Assembly (NCBI RefSeq): GCF_004217045.1
Contig: NZ_SGXM01000001.1
Location: forward strand, 682,001 to 746,000
From: Cupriavidus agavae
Lineage (GTDB): Bacteria; Pseudomonadota; Gammaproteobacteria; Burkholderiales; Burkholderiaceae
DNA: 64,000 nt
Direction of reading: 5' to 3'
Under the pieces are notes generated by a model that saw only the letters and a program-made list of their open reading frames with translations, was not told the DNA's origin and did not search any database. Position numbers and translations under genes: made by a program. How positions within the stretch are numbered: the first letter of the stretch is position 1; each line of letters begins with the position of its first letter. Positions 10,664 through 19,599 of this stretch are shown here, one piece after another.

Positions 10664-11713
10664 ATGAACAAGAAAGTGACCGGCAAGCGCCCGGGCCCGG
10701 TAGTGCTGGACGTGGTGGGCAAGCAGCTCAATGCCGAGGACGAGCGCCGCATCGCCCATCCGCTGACGGGGGGCGTGATCCTGTTCGCGCGCAATTTCGA
10801 GTCGCGCGCCCAGTTGACGGCGCTGACGCGGGCCATCCGCAATGTCCGCGACGATGTGTTGATCTGCATCGACCATGAAGGCGGCCGCGTGCAGCGCGCG
10901 AAGACCGACGGCTTCACGCACCTGCCGGCCATGGCCAGGCTTGGCGAACTGTGGGACCGCGATGTGCTGGTGGCGACCAAGGCCGCCATTGCCTGTGGCT
11001 ATGTGCTGGCCGCCGAGCTGCGCGCCTGCGACATCGACCTGAGCTTCACGCCGGTGCTGGACCTCGATTTCGGCCGCAGCGGGGTGATTGGCGACCGCGC
11101 CTTCCACGCCGATCCGCGCGTGGTCACGATGCTGGCCAACCACTTGGCGCACGGCCTGCTGCTGGCCGGCATGGCCAACTGTGGCAAGCATTTTCCGGGT
11201 CATGGCTACGTGGAAGCCGATTCGCACGTGGCGGTGCCGGTCGACGAGCGCACGCTGGACGAGATCCTGGCGCACGACGCGCGTCCGTATGACTGGATGG
11301 GACAGGCGCTGGCGTCGGTCATGCCGGCGCACGTGATCTACCCGAAGGTCGATCCGAACCCGGCCGGCTTCTCGCGCTTCTGGCTGCAGGACATCCTCCG
11401 GGCGCAACTGGGCTTCGAAGGGGTGATCTTCAGCGACGACCTCAGCATGGAAGGCGCCAGCGTGGCCGGCACGGTAACCGAAGGCGCGCGCGCCGCGCTC
11501 GAAGCCGGCTGTGACATGGTTTTGATCTGCAACAACCCCGACAAGGCCGACCAACTGCTGACCGAACTGGACACGGGAATCGGCAAGGCATCGCAGCGGC
11601 GCATCCGCAAGCTGTTCGGCCGCCGCAAGCCGCTGGACTGGAACAAGCTGGAGCAGGAGGGCGAGTATCGCGCCGCGCTGCGACTGCTCAGGGAGCTGTC
11701 GCTGATCGCCTGA
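10664..11713 (+). CDS. nagZ: Beta-N-acetylhexosaminidase (glycoside hydrolase family 3)
   Basis: Cytoplasmic enzyme of peptidoglycan recycling that removes GlcNAc from anhydro-muropeptides. The 349-residue length matches the single-domain NagZ type. Visible motifs are the substrate-binding DHEGGRVQR, the catalytic-loop KHFPGHG with its His-containing dyad near residue 175, and the nucleophile Asp in FSDDLSMEGA. It ends the plus-strand run and faces efp across a shared terminator. Confidence 0.96.
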   Translation: MNKKVTGKRPGPVVLDVVGKQLNAEDERRIAHPLTGGVILFARNFESRAQLTALTRAIRNVRDDVLICIDHEGGRVQRAKTDGFTHLPAMARLGELWDRDVLVATKAAIACGYVLAAELRACDIDLSFTPVLDLDFGRSGVIGDRAFHADPRVVTMLANHLAHGLLLAGMANCGKHFPGHGYVEADSHVAVPVDERTLDEILAHDARPYDWMGQALASVMPAHVIYPKVDPNPAGFSRFWLQDILRAQLGFEGVIFSDDLSMEGASVAGTVTEGARAALEAGCDMVLICNNPDKADQLLTELDTGIGKASQRRIRKLFGRRKPLDWNKLEQEGEYRAALRLLRELSLIA

Positions 11714-11731
11714 CCGGGGCGGCAGGAACGC

Positions 11732-11760
11732 AAAAAGGGCAGCCGAAGCTGCCCTTTTTA
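11732..11760. terminator. Bidirectional terminator between nagZ and efp
   Basis: A near-perfect hairpin has A5-GGGCAGC on the left arm and GCTGCCC-T5 on the right, with a 4-base CGAA loop. The A-tract and T-tract let it work for both convergent genes, nagZ (plus) and efp (minus). Confidence 0.9.
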
Positions 11761-11779
11761 TCGCGTGGCGCCGTGAAGC

Positions 11780-12340
11780 TTAGTTGGCGCGGCTGCGGTA
11801 TTCGCCGGTACGCGTGTCGATTTCGATCTTGTCGCCGATGTTGCAGAACAGCGGCACCTGCAGTTCGAAGCCGGTGTTGATCTTGGCGCCCTTGAGCACC
11901 TTGCCCGACGACGTGTCGCCCTTGACGGCCGGCTCGGTGTAGATGATTTCGCGGACCAGCGTGGTCGGCATATCCACCGAGATGGCCTTCTCGTTGTAGA
12001 ACACCACTTCCACGGCCATGCCGTCTTCGAGGTAGTTCAGCGCGTCGCCCATGCTGTCCTTCTCGACTTCGAACTGGTTGAAGTCGGCGTCCATGAACAC
12101 GTACATCGGGTCGGCGAAGTACGAGTAGGTGCATTCGCGGCGGTCGAGCATGACCACTTCGAACTTGTCGTCGGCCTTGAAGACGGACTCGCCCGGGGCT
12201 TCCGTCAGCAGGTTCTTGTACTTCATCTTGACGACGGCGGCGTTACGGCCCGACTTGTTGTACTCGGCCTTCTGAACCACCATCGGGTCGGAACCGATCA
12301 TGAACACGTTGCCGACGCGGAGTTCCTGTGCGATTTTCAT
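11780..12340 (-). CDS. efp: Elongation factor P, rhamnosylated-arginine type
   Basis: Helps ribosomes through polyproline stretches. The 186-residue, three-domain protein has the tip loop [10 protein letters not shown] with Arg at position 32 instead of the Lys modified by EpmA/EpmB. Arg32 EF-P is the substrate of EarP in betaproteobacteria and pseudomonads, and an EarP homologue is encoded just upstream (12469-13620), in agreement. Proline-rich clients inside the window include TonB and BcsE. Confidence 0.97.
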   Translation of the reverse strand: MKIAQELRVGNVFMIGSDPMVVQKAEYNKSGRNAAVVKMKYKNLLTEAPGESVFKADDKFEVVMLDRRECTYSYFADPMYVFMDADFNQFEVEKDSMGDALNYLEDGMAVEVVFYNEKAISVDMPTTLVREIIYTEPAVKGDTSSGKVLKGAKINTGFELQVPLFCNIGDKIEIDTRTGEYRSRAN

Positions 12341-12468
12341 CTGAACTGTCTTCCTGAAAAAATTGGGTCCGGGTCCGATATCGGCCCGGAAAGCGGGTAT
12401 GGCGAAGGCGCGCAGCCGGCAGTTTGTTCTTGGGCTTGAAACCTGGGCCCGCCATCAAAATCAACCCG

Positions 12469-13620
12469 CTATTTTACCCGATTTTCGCCAAAGTCCACCA
12501 GATTCGCCGCGAGGTCGCCCAGGTGCTGCAACTGCCGCTGCCAGCGGTCCGCGCCGGCGCCCAGGGCTGGCAGCTGTGCCTGAAGCGCCGCCCAGTGCGG
12601 GGTGCCGCCATAGCCGTTCCATGCGTGCCAGAAATCGCGTAACGCCGCGAATGCCTCGGGCGTCACACCGGAGCGCGAAAAACGTGTCAGCCAGGCGTCG
12701 AGCTTGACGTGATGGGCGTCGTCATCCTGCGGATAGATCTGCCAGATCATCGGCCGCACGGCCCAATGCGCCCGCACGAAGGAGTCTTCGCCCCGCACGA
12801 AATTGACGTCGCAGGCCCAGAGCAGCTCGTCGTAGTGCTCCTGCCGCACGAACGGGATGCCGTGCAGCACGAGGTTGCCGCGCGCGTGCGACGTTCCCGG
12901 CTCCAGCGTGCTGCCGAGCCACTGCCCGACCTGCGTCGCGGCCAGCCCCTGCGGCACGAAACAATCCACGGGAACATCGCTGTTTCGCCATTGTTCGAGC
13001 AGCGCCGGCAGTGCCGGGTTGGCGTAGGCGAACAGGCTGGCCTTCACTGCCTGGGGCCGGGGACGGGCGCCGAGCCGGTGCCAGAGCGTGGCGTGGGCGG
13101 CCGGGCTCTCCAGGAACGCCTGGCGCGAGGCGCCGATCATCGATTCGCGCAGCAGGCCGCCAGTGCCCCGTGCAAAGCCGGGGAAGAAGAAATACTTGGT
13201 CAGCGGCAGGCGCGGGTGCGGCGAGGCCATGGCGTGGTGTTCGGCCACCCAGTCCTCGGCGCTCAGGTATTCAAGATTCAGCCATACGGGTTTGCGCGGC
13301 GCGGCGGCCATCGCCTGCAGGAACGGCTCGGGCAGATGGCAGGCGAAGGCTTCGATGACGGCGTCGTGCGGTGCCGGTGCCGTGAAGGGGGCGCCCGGCG
13401 CCGGCTGCCACGTGCGGATTTCCACGCCGGACAGGCGCTGGTGCGCGGCCCCGGTATCGAGTTCCGGAGCCAGCCGCGCAAAGCTCTGCAGATCGTCGAC
13501 CCAGAGCCGCACGGCGTGGCCGTGTTCCTGCGCCAACTGGCGCGCCAGGCGCCAGCAGACGCCGATATCGCCGAAGTTGTCGATGACGGTGCAGAAAATG
13601 TCCCAGGAACGGATAGGCAT
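12469..13620 (-). CDS. earP: EF-P arginine-32 rhamnosyltransferase EarP
   Basis: GT-B fold, inverting glycosyltransferase (formerly DUF2331) that moves rhamnose from dTDP-rhamnose to Arg32 of EF-P. The 383-residue protein opens with the family N-terminus SWDIFCTVIDNFGDIGVCWR, which carries the conserved Asp (NFGDIG) needed for catalysis. The donor-site stretch FVRGEDSFVRAHWA is near residue 275. It lies upstream of efp on the same strand with a 128-base gap, the usual earP-efp pairing. Confidence 0.95.
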   Translation of the reverse strand: MPIRSWDIFCTVIDNFGDIGVCWRLARQLAQEHGHAVRLWVDDLQSFARLAPELDTGAAHQRLSGVEIRTWQPAPGAPFTAPAPHDAVIEAFACHLPEPFLQAMAAAPRKPVWLNLEYLSAEDWVAEHHAMASPHPRLPLTKYFFFPGFARGTGGLLRESMIGASRQAFLESPAAHATLWHRLGARPRPQAVKASLFAYANPALPALLEQWRNSDVPVDCFVPQGLAATQVGQWLGSTLEPGTSHARGNLVLHGIPFVRQEHYDELLWACDVNFVRGEDSFVRAHWAVRPMIWQIYPQDDDAHHVKLDAWLTRFSRSGVTPEAFAALRDFWHAWNGYGGTPHWAALQAQLPALGAGADRWQRQLQHLGDLAANLVDFGENRVK

Positions 13621-13698
13621 GGCGGCGGAGGGCGGCCCGCTTGCGAAAAGGCTTGCGGGAGAATTGCTCTAAACTTGCGATTCTAGGCCAGCGCCAGC

Positions 13699-15819
13699 AT
13701 GGAGCGCGCCATATCCGTCCCCCGAACTCCCCCGATGCCCGAGCAGGAACCCGTCTCCCCGATTGATCCCGCGCAGATCGAAGCCATTCCGCCGACCGCC
13801 GACGTGCCCGCGCCGCCCGAGGCGCCCGAGCCCCCGGATGTGCCCGACTTCGATCCGCGTCCGATCCTGGCCCGCATGCCGGGCCTGCCGGGCGTCTACC
13901 GCTATTTCGACGCCGACGGCAATGTGCTCTATGTGGGCAAGGCGCGTGACCTGAAGAAGCGGGTGTCGAGCTATTTCACCAAGACCCAGTTGTCGCCGCG
14001 CATCGCGATGATGGTGGGCAAGATCGCGCGCATCGAGACCACCGTGGTGCGGACCGAGGCCGAGGCGCTGCTGCTTGAGAACAATCTCATCAAGGCCCTG
14101 GCGCCGCGCTACAACATCCTGTTCCGGGACGACAAGTCGTATCCGTTCCTGAAGCTGACCAGCCACGCGTATCCGCGCATGGCGTACTACCGGGGCGCCA
14201 CCGACCGCAAGCACCAGTATTTCGGCCCGTTCCCGAGCGCCCACGCGGTGCGCGAGAGCATGCAGATCCTGCAGAAGGTGTTCCAGTTGCGCACCTGCGA
14301 GGACACCGTGTTCAACAACCGCACCCGGCCGTGCCTGCTGCACCAGATCCACCGCTGTACGGCCCCGTGCGTGCAGGCGATCAGCGCCGACGACTACGCG
14401 CGCGACGTGGGCAACGCCGCGCGCTTCCTGCAGGGGCGCGAGAGCGAGGTGCTGGAGGGGCTGCAGGGCAAGATGGAATCGCACGCGATGCAACTCCAGT
14501 TCGAGCAGGCGGCGGCGGTGCGCGACCAGATTTCGGCGCTGTCCACCGTGCTCAAGCGCCAGGCCGTGGAGGAGGTGGGGCAGGCGCGCGACATCGACAT
14601 CCTCGCCGTGGCCGTGCAGGGCGGCCGCGCGTGCGTGAACCTGGCGATGGTGCGCGGCGGGCGCCATCTGGGCGACAAGGCTTATTTCCCGGCTCATGCC
14701 GACGAGGCCGCGATGATCGTCGAGGAAAGCGACGACAGCGGCGAAGGTGGCGAAGGTGGCGATGACGCCGTGATGCCCGAGGGCGAGGCCGCGCTGCCTG
14801 ACGCCGGCGTGCTGACCGTGGACCGCATCGCGGCCCGCGTGCTGTCGGCGTTCATGATCCAGCATTACCTGGACCAGACCGCGCCGCCGATCGTCGTGGT
14901 CAGCCACCTGCCCGCCGACAAGGCCGTGGTCGAGGCACTGTCGATGCAGGCCGGCCGCAAGGTGGCGCTGGTGCGCCAGCCGCAGGGGCAGCGCCGCATC
15001 TGGCTCGAAATGGCCACGCAGGGTGCCGGCCTCGCGCTGGCGCGGCGGCTGGCCGAGCAGGGCAGCCAGGAGGCGCGCACCCGGGCGCTGGCCGAGACCA
15101 TCGGCCTGGACATGGAAGACCTGGCGATGCTGCGCATCGAGTGCTTCGACATCAGCCACACGGCGGGTGAGGCCACGCAGGCGTCGTGCGTGGTGTTTCA
15201 CCACCACGAGATGCAGAACGGCGAATACCGGCGCTTCAACATCACCGACATCACGCCGGGCGACGACTACGCGGCCATGCGTCAGGTGCTGACGCGCCGC
15301 TACCAGAAGCTGGTCGAGCAGATCCAGGAAGAGGGCGGCGACCCGGGCGCCGAGGGCGCCGGCGGCGTGCCGCGAATGCCGCGCGTGGTGCTGATCGACG
15401 GCGGCAAGGGGCAGGTCGAGGTGGCGCGGCAGGTATTCGAGGAACTTGGCCTCGATATCGGCCTGCTGGTTGGCGTGGCCAAGGGCGAGGGGCGCAAGGT
15501 CGGGCTCGAGACGCTGATCTTCGCCGACGGGCGTCCGTCGCTCGAACTGGGGCAGGGCAGTGCCGCACTGATGCTGGTGGCGCAGATCCGCGACGAGGCG
15601 CACCGCTTTGCCATCACCGGCATGCGCGCCAGGCGGGCCAAGGCCCGCACCACGTCGCGCCTGGAGGAGATCGAGGGTATCGGCGCGCGCCGGCGCCAGA
15701 AGCTTCTGACCCGCTTTGGCGGCCTGCGCGGCGTGATGGCAGCCAGCATCGACGAACTGGCCAGCGTGGAGGGCATCTCGCGTACGCTGGCCGAGGAAAT
15801 CTACCGCCAACTGCATTGA
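13699..15819 (+). CDS. uvrC: Excinuclease ABC subunit C
   Basis: Makes both incisions in nucleotide excision repair. The GIY-YIG domain starts near residue 63 ([24 protein letters not shown]), a UVR motif lies near 260, the RNase H-like domain contains [11 protein letters not shown], and tandem helix-hairpin-helix motifs end the protein. At 706 residues it is about 90 longer than E. coli UvrC. The excess is a Pro-rich N-terminal extension (about residues 1-50) and an acidic Gly/Asp/Glu-rich insert at about 338-365. pgsA follows, the common uvrC-pgsA order. Confidence 0.96.
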   Translation: MERAISVPRTPPMPEQEPVSPIDPAQIEAIPPTADVPAPPEAPEPPDVPDFDPRPILARMPGLPGVYRYFDADGNVLYVGKARDLKKRVSSYFTKTQLSPRIAMMVGKIARIETTVVRTEAEALLLENNLIKALAPRYNILFRDDKSYPFLKLTSHAYPRMAYYRGATDRKHQYFGPFPSAHAVRESMQILQKVFQLRTCEDTVFNNRTRPCLLHQIHRCTAPCVQAISADDYARDVGNAARFLQGRESEVLEGLQGKMESHAMQLQFEQAAAVRDQISALSTVLKRQAVEEVGQARDIDILAVAVQGGRACVNLAMVRGGRHLGDKAYFPAHADEAAMIVEESDDSGEGGEGGDDAVMPEGEAALPDAGVLTVDRIAARVLSAFMIQHYLDQTAPPIVVVSHLPADKAVVEALSMQAGRKVALVRQPQGQRRIWLEMATQGAGLALARRLAEQGSQEARTRALAETIGLDMEDLAMLRIECFDISHTAGEATQASCVVFHHHEMQNGEYRRFNITDITPGDDYAAMRQVLTRRYQKLVEQIQEEGGDPGAEGAGGVPRMPRVVLIDGGKGQVEVARQVFEELGLDIGLLVGVAKGEGRKVGLETLIFADGRPSLELGQGSAALMLVAQIRDEAHRFAITGMRARRAKARTTSRLEEIEGIGARRRQKLLTRFGGLRGVMAASIDELASVEGISRTLAEEIYRQLH

Positions 15820-15943
15820 GCGCCGGACCGGCAGGCCCGGAGGGTGCGCAGGGCCGAAATTAACGGGTTTGGACCGAAATCGGCGACAATCGCGCATCCG
15901 ACATCTCAGGCCGGCGCAACCGCCGGCCCAAGACCCACCGCTC

Positions 15944-16543
15944 ATGCCACTGAACATTCCCATTCTGCTGACCTGGCTACGCGTGGCCATGATCCCGCTG
16001 GTTGTCGGGGTCTACTACCTGCCGGAAGCCTGGTTGCCGATGCATACCAAGAACGTGACCGCTGCATCGTTCTTCATCATCGCGGCAGTCACGGACTGGC
16101 TCGATGGCTTCCTGGCCCGGCGCTGGAACCAGACCTCGGCGTTTGGCGCCTTCCTCGACCCGGTGGCGGACAAGCTCATGGTCACCGCCGCGCTGCTCTC
16201 CCTGCTGGCGCTGGGGCGGGTAGCCGACCTGATCGCGCTGGTGATCATTGGCCGCGAGATCACGATTTCGGCGCTGCGCGAGTGGATGGCGCAGATCGGC
16301 GCGTCCAAGAGCGTGGCGGTCAACTTCCTGGGCAAGCTGAAAACCACGGTGCAGATGGTGGCCATCCCGCTGCTGCTGTTCAATGACTCGCTGTTCGGCT
16401 TCGATGCATCGGTGCTGGGCGGCTGGATGATCTACCTTGCGGCGGTGCTCACGCTGTGGTCGATGATCTACTACATGAAGCTGGCGTGGCCGCAGATCCG
16501 CGAGCGTAGTGACGCCCTCAGCGGGGCGCGCACGCAAAAATGA
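15944..16543 (+). CDS. pgsA: CDP-diacylglycerol--glycerol-3-phosphate 3-phosphatidyltransferase
   Basis: Inner-membrane enzyme making phosphatidylglycerol phosphate. The CDP-alcohol phosphatidyltransferase signature is intact: DWLDGFLARR, then GAFLDPVADK. Several hydrophobic segments fit the family topology and the length is 199 residues. The start MPLNIPILLTWLR was chosen over an upstream in-frame ATG at 15869 because it matches the family N-terminus. It is the last protein gene before a tRNA cluster. Confidence 0.95.
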   Translation: MPLNIPILLTWLRVAMIPLVVGVYYLPEAWLPMHTKNVTAASFFIIAAVTDWLDGFLARRWNQTSAFGAFLDPVADKLMVTAALLSLLALGRVADLIALVIIGREITISALREWMAQIGASKSVAVNFLGKLKTTVQMVAIPLLLFNDSLFGFDASVLGGWMIYLAAVLTLWSMIYYMKLAWPQIRERSDALSGARTQK

Positions 16544-16562
16544 AAATCGGTGCAAAAAGTTG

Positions 16563-16592
16563 TTGACGAGCCGGTTCGTCTTTTGCAATAAT
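16563..16592 (+). promoter_or_regulatory. Probable sigma-70 promoter for the tRNA-Gly genes
   Basis: TTGACG at 16563-16568 and AATAAT at 16587-16592 are separated by 18 bases, in an AT-rich gap upstream of the first tRNA-Gly. This is a pattern match only. Confidence 0.5.
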
Positions 16593-16723
16593 CTCGTTCT
16601 CGCTGCTGACGACGAAAACGAAAGCAGCAAGATTAGCAGGTGTTAGCGCGAATTGCCGGCATAAAGCTGCGTAGTTAAAAGAAGTTGCGCGATAGTCTGC
16701 TTTTCGGTAGTATGCAGGACCCT

Positions 16724-16799
16724 GCGGGAGTAGCTCAGTTGGTAGAGCGCAACCTTGCCAAGGTTGAGGTCGCGAGTTCGAGACTCGTCTCCCGCTCCA
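16724..16799 (+). tRNA. tRNA-Gly (GCC), copy 1
   Basis: The 76-base cloverleaf has acceptor stem GCGGGAG/CTCCCGC, anticodon GCC in CTTGCCAAG, the T-loop GTTCGAGAC and an encoded CCA end. It is identical to the copy at 16877. Confidence 0.97.
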
Positions 16800-16876
16800 G
16801 GTTATGGCATCTGGTGATTCGGCTCCGCCGGGTCGGCAGATCGGCAGCACCAACTGCCAGGCAGTAAAAGTTGTAC

Positions 16877-16952
16877 GCGGGAGTAGCTCAGTTGGTAGAG
16901 CGCAACCTTGCCAAGGTTGAGGTCGCGAGTTCGAGACTCGTCTCCCGCTCCA
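16877..16952 (+). tRNA. tRNA-Gly (GCC), copy 2
   Basis: Exact 76-base duplicate of the tRNA-Gly 153 bases upstream, including the encoded CCA. A hairpin terminator follows directly. Confidence 0.97.
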
Positions 16953-16959
16953 AATCCCA

Positions 16960-16984
16960 AAGGGAAGCAGTGCTTCCCTTTTTC
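16960..16984 (+). terminator. Terminator after tandem tRNA-Gly
   Basis: The stem AAGGGAAGCA/TGCTTCCCTT is followed by a T-run, 8 bases after the second tRNA-Gly. Confidence 0.85.
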
Positions 16985-17055
16985 TTTCCCGGGATTGCCT
17001 CCGTGTCGCAAACAGGATCTGCGGCGAAAGCGGATACAATTCAGGATCGTCACCT

Positions 17056-17129
17056 GGCGGGGTGGCAGAGTGGTTATGCAGCGGCCTGCAAAGCCGTGTA
17101 CGCCGGTTCGATTCCGACCTCCGCCTCCA
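17056..17129 (+). tRNA. tRNA-Cys (GCA)
   Basis: The 74-base cloverleaf has acceptor GGCGGGG/CTCCGCC with one G-U pair, anticodon GCA in CCTGCAAAG, T-loop GTTCGATTC and an encoded CCA. Confidence 0.96.
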
Positions 17130-17140
17130 GTTTCAGCAAG

Positions 17141-17167
17141 ACGGCGCCCGATCAGGGCGCCGTTTTT
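17141..17167 (+). terminator. Terminator after tRNA-Cys
   Basis: The hairpin ACGGCGCCC/GGGCGCCGT with a GATCA loop is followed by T5. Confidence 0.9.
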
Positions 17168-17335
17168 GTTTTCCGCGCCACGGCTGCATACCGTGGATCG
17201 CGGACATTTCCCGCGGCATTCGTCCGAATTTCCTCCGGTTTTTGCGATTGTTCTCATCCTGCGTGGCCTGCGCTGCATGTTACATTCGTCCGGCTCCCCC
17301 ATTCCGAAACCGTCCCTCGAAGGAAACTCCGACGC

Positions 17336-18571
17336 ATGCAGCACGCCACCCCGCTCATCAGTACCATCGTCGGCGGCATCGTGCTGGCGTTCATCCTCGG
17401 TGCCATTGCCAATCGCTTCAAGCTGCCGCCGCTGATTGGCTATCTCTGCGCGGGAATTGCCGTGGGGCCGCATACGCCGGGCTACACGGCCGATCAGGCG
17501 CTGGCGCCCGAACTCGCCGAGCTGGGCGTGATCCTGCTGATGTTTGGCGTGGGGCTGCATTTCTCGATCAAGGACCTGATGGCGGTGAAGCGCATCGCCA
17601 TCCCGGGGGCCATTGTCCAGATCGGTATCGCCACCGCGCTCGGCATGCTGGTGGCGTGGGGCTTCGACTGGTCGTGGGGGCAGGGGCTGGTCTACGGGTT
17701 GGCTTTGTCCGTGGCCAGCACGGTGGTGCTGCTGCGCGCGCTGCAGGAGCGGGATCTGATCGAATCGCAGCAGGGCCGGATTGCGGTGGGCTGGCTGATC
17801 GTCGAGGACCTGGCGATGGTGCTGGCACTGGTGCTGCTGCCGGCCATGTCGGGGCTGATCGGCGGGGATGGCGATGCCGCGGGCGCAGCGCCGGCCACGA
17901 TGGACGTGCTGCTCGAAATCCTGGTCACGCTGGGCAAGGTGGCCGCATTCGTGGCCGTGATGCTCGTGATCGGCCGCCGCTTCATCCCGTGGATGCTCGA
18001 ACGCATCATCTGGACCGGCAGCCGGGAGCTGTTCCGGCTCGGCGTGCTGGCCACCGCGCTGGGCGTGGCGTTCGGCGCGTACTCGCTGTTCGGCGTGTCA
18101 TTCGCACTGGGCGCGTTCTTCGCCGGCATGGTGCTCGCCGAATCGGAATTCAGCCATCGCGCCGCCGAGGAATCGCTGCCGTTGCGCGATGCGTTCGCGG
18201 TGCTGTTCTTTGTCTCGGTGGGCATGCTGTTCGACCCGATGGTGCTCGTGAACGACCCGTGGGGGGTGCTGGCGACGCTGCTGATCATCGTGGTGGGCAA
18301 GTCGCTGGCGGCGCTGGCGATCGTGCGGGTCTTCGGCCACGACAACCGCGTGGGACTGACCATCGCCGTGAGTCTGGCGCAGATCGGCGAATTCTCGTTC
18401 ATCCTCGCCAGCCTGGGTGTCTACCTCAAGGTGCTGCCCGAGCGTGGGCAGGCGCTGATCCTGGCTGGCGCCTTGCTATCGATCCTGCTCAATCCGGTGC
18501 TGTTCCACCTGCTCGACCGCCACACGGCACGGCAGGATGCCGCCCGCAAGGCCCGGCCGCAGCTTGCCTAG
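17336..18571 (+). CDS. CPA2-family cation:proton antiporter (KefB/YbaL-like), lacking RCK domain
   Basis: A polytopic inner-membrane transporter of the monovalent cation:proton antiporter-2 family, probably moving K+ or Na+ against H+. The start MQHATPLISTIVGG follows AAGGAAACTCC and gives 411 residues with about 11-12 hydrophobic segments. Features include LPPLIGYLCAGIAVGP, LGVILLMFGVGLHFS and the Gln/Glu pair in SLAQIGEFSFIL. Close relatives such as YbaL and KefB carry a C-terminal RCK/TrkA-N domain of about 150 residues, but this one ends after the membrane part at RPQLA. The next gene converges 6 bases away. Confidence 0.87.
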   Translation: MQHATPLISTIVGGIVLAFILGAIANRFKLPPLIGYLCAGIAVGPHTPGYTADQALAPELAELGVILLMFGVGLHFSIKDLMAVKRIAIPGAIVQIGIATALGMLVAWGFDWSWGQGLVYGLALSVASTVVLLRALQERDLIESQQGRIAVGWLIVEDLAMVLALVLLPAMSGLIGGDGDAAGAAPATMDVLLEILVTLGKVAAFVAVMLVIGRRFIPWMLERIIWTGSRELFRLGVLATALGVAFGAYSLFGVSFALGAFFAGMVLAESEFSHRAAEESLPLRDAFAVLFFVSVGMLFDPMVLVNDPWGVLATLLIIVVGKSLAALAIVRVFGHDNRVGLTIAVSLAQIGEFSFILASLGVYLKVLPERGQALILAGALLSILLNPVLFHLLDRHTARQDAARKARPQLA

Positions 18572-18577
18572 GGCGGC

Positions 18578-19495
18578 TCAGGTGCCAAGCACGGGCGCGG
18601 CGCCGCGCAGGTACTCGCTGAAGGCCAGCAGGCCCTGCGTCGGAAACTTGTCCTGGTGGACGACCAGTTGCAGCGGCCGGATCACGCGCGGCAGGCCCTG
18701 CCGCAGCGCGACCAGTTGACCCCGTTCGATTTCATCGCGCACCACGTGCAATGACAGGCAACTGACGCCAAATCCGCTCATCACCGCGCGTTTGATGGCC
18801 TCGGCATTGCCCAGTTCGAGCGCAAAGCGCAGGGTGCCCAGCACCGGTACCAGCCGCTCCTCGATGATCTCCCGCGTGCCCGAGCCCGGCTCGCGCACAA
18901 TCCAGTCCGCGTCGCGCAGCATGGCATGGAGCGCGGCCGGCTGGTCCGCTGTTGCCGCCAATGGGTGGTCCGGCCCCACGATCACCACCATTTCGTCGTC
19001 GCACCAGTGCACGCTGCGCAGGTCGCGCTCGTGGCTCGTGCCCTCGATCAGCCCGATATCGGCTTCGAACTGCATCAGCGCGTTCAGCACGTCCTGGGTA
19101 TTGCCGATCCGCAGATCGAGCGTGCAGGGGCCAGGCTGGGCGTTCCGGAAGCCAGCCAGCAGTGCGGGCAGGATGTAGCTGCCAATCGTATTGCTGGCGG
19201 CGATGCGAAGCTGTACCCCAGCGGCGGAAGCGAAGCGCTCCAGTTCATAGGCCTGGTCCAGCAGCGAAAGGGCGCGCGGGAAGAACTGCCGGCCGGATTC
19301 GTTGATGGCCAGGCGTCGGGCCACGCGGTCGAACAGGGCGCCGTCCAGCGCACGTTCGAGTTCGGCCAGCGACGCACTGACCGCCGACTGCGACATGGCC
19401 AGCGCCTCGGCAGCCGCCATCGTGCTGCCATGCCGGACCACAGCGACGAAAACCTGCAGCTGGCGCAGTGTGAGGCGAAGCGGGCGCTGTTCCAT
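18578..19495 (-). CDS. LysR-family regulator divergent from yeiH-like gene
   Basis: A 305-residue LysR-type transcription regulator. The N-terminal winged helix-turn-helix (about 8-66) includes LRQLQVFVAVVRHGSTMAAA and SQSAVSASLAELE, and an effector-binding domain follows from about 95. It is divergent from the YeiH-family gene at 19600 with a 104-base gap. That arrangement mirrors yeiE-yeiH in enterobacteria, so it probably controls its neighbour. The effector cannot be told from sequence; the relation to sulfur metabolism is inference. Confidence 0.88.
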   Translation of the reverse strand: MEQRPLRLTLRQLQVFVAVVRHGSTMAAAEALAMSQSAVSASLAELERALDGALFDRVARRLAINESGRQFFPRALSLLDQAYELERFASAAGVQLRIAASNTIGSYILPALLAGFRNAQPGPCTLDLRIGNTQDVLNALMQFEADIGLIEGTSHERDLRSVHWCDDEMVVIVGPDHPLAATADQPAALHAMLRDADWIVREPGSGTREIIEERLVPVLGTLRFALELGNAEAIKRAVMSGFGVSCLSLHVVRDEIERGQLVALRQGLPRVIRPLQLVVHQDKFPTQGLLAFSEYLRGAAPVLGT

Positions 19496-19504
19496 GATCT
19501 ATCG

Positions 19505-19546
19505 GTAAAACAGTTAATACATAACGATATTACCCGTTTTACGGGT
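19505..19546. promoter_or_regulatory. Inverted repeats in the LysR/YeiH divergent promoter
   Basis: GTAAAAC (19505-19511) is inverted as GTTTTAC (19536-19542), and an overlapping perfect palindrome ACCCGT-TTT-ACGGGT sits at 19532-19546. Symmetric AT-rich sites between a LysR gene and its divergent target are the expected operator position. Confidence 0.6.
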
Positions 19547-19599
19547 TAGGGCGGGATGCGTACGCTTCGGGCAATCGTCAAGAACAAGCTGTCGCTGCC

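Noticed and set aside
13669-15990. 773-codon minus-strand frame over uvrC
   Set aside because: Antisense shadow; its residues follow the reverse complement of uvrC codons.
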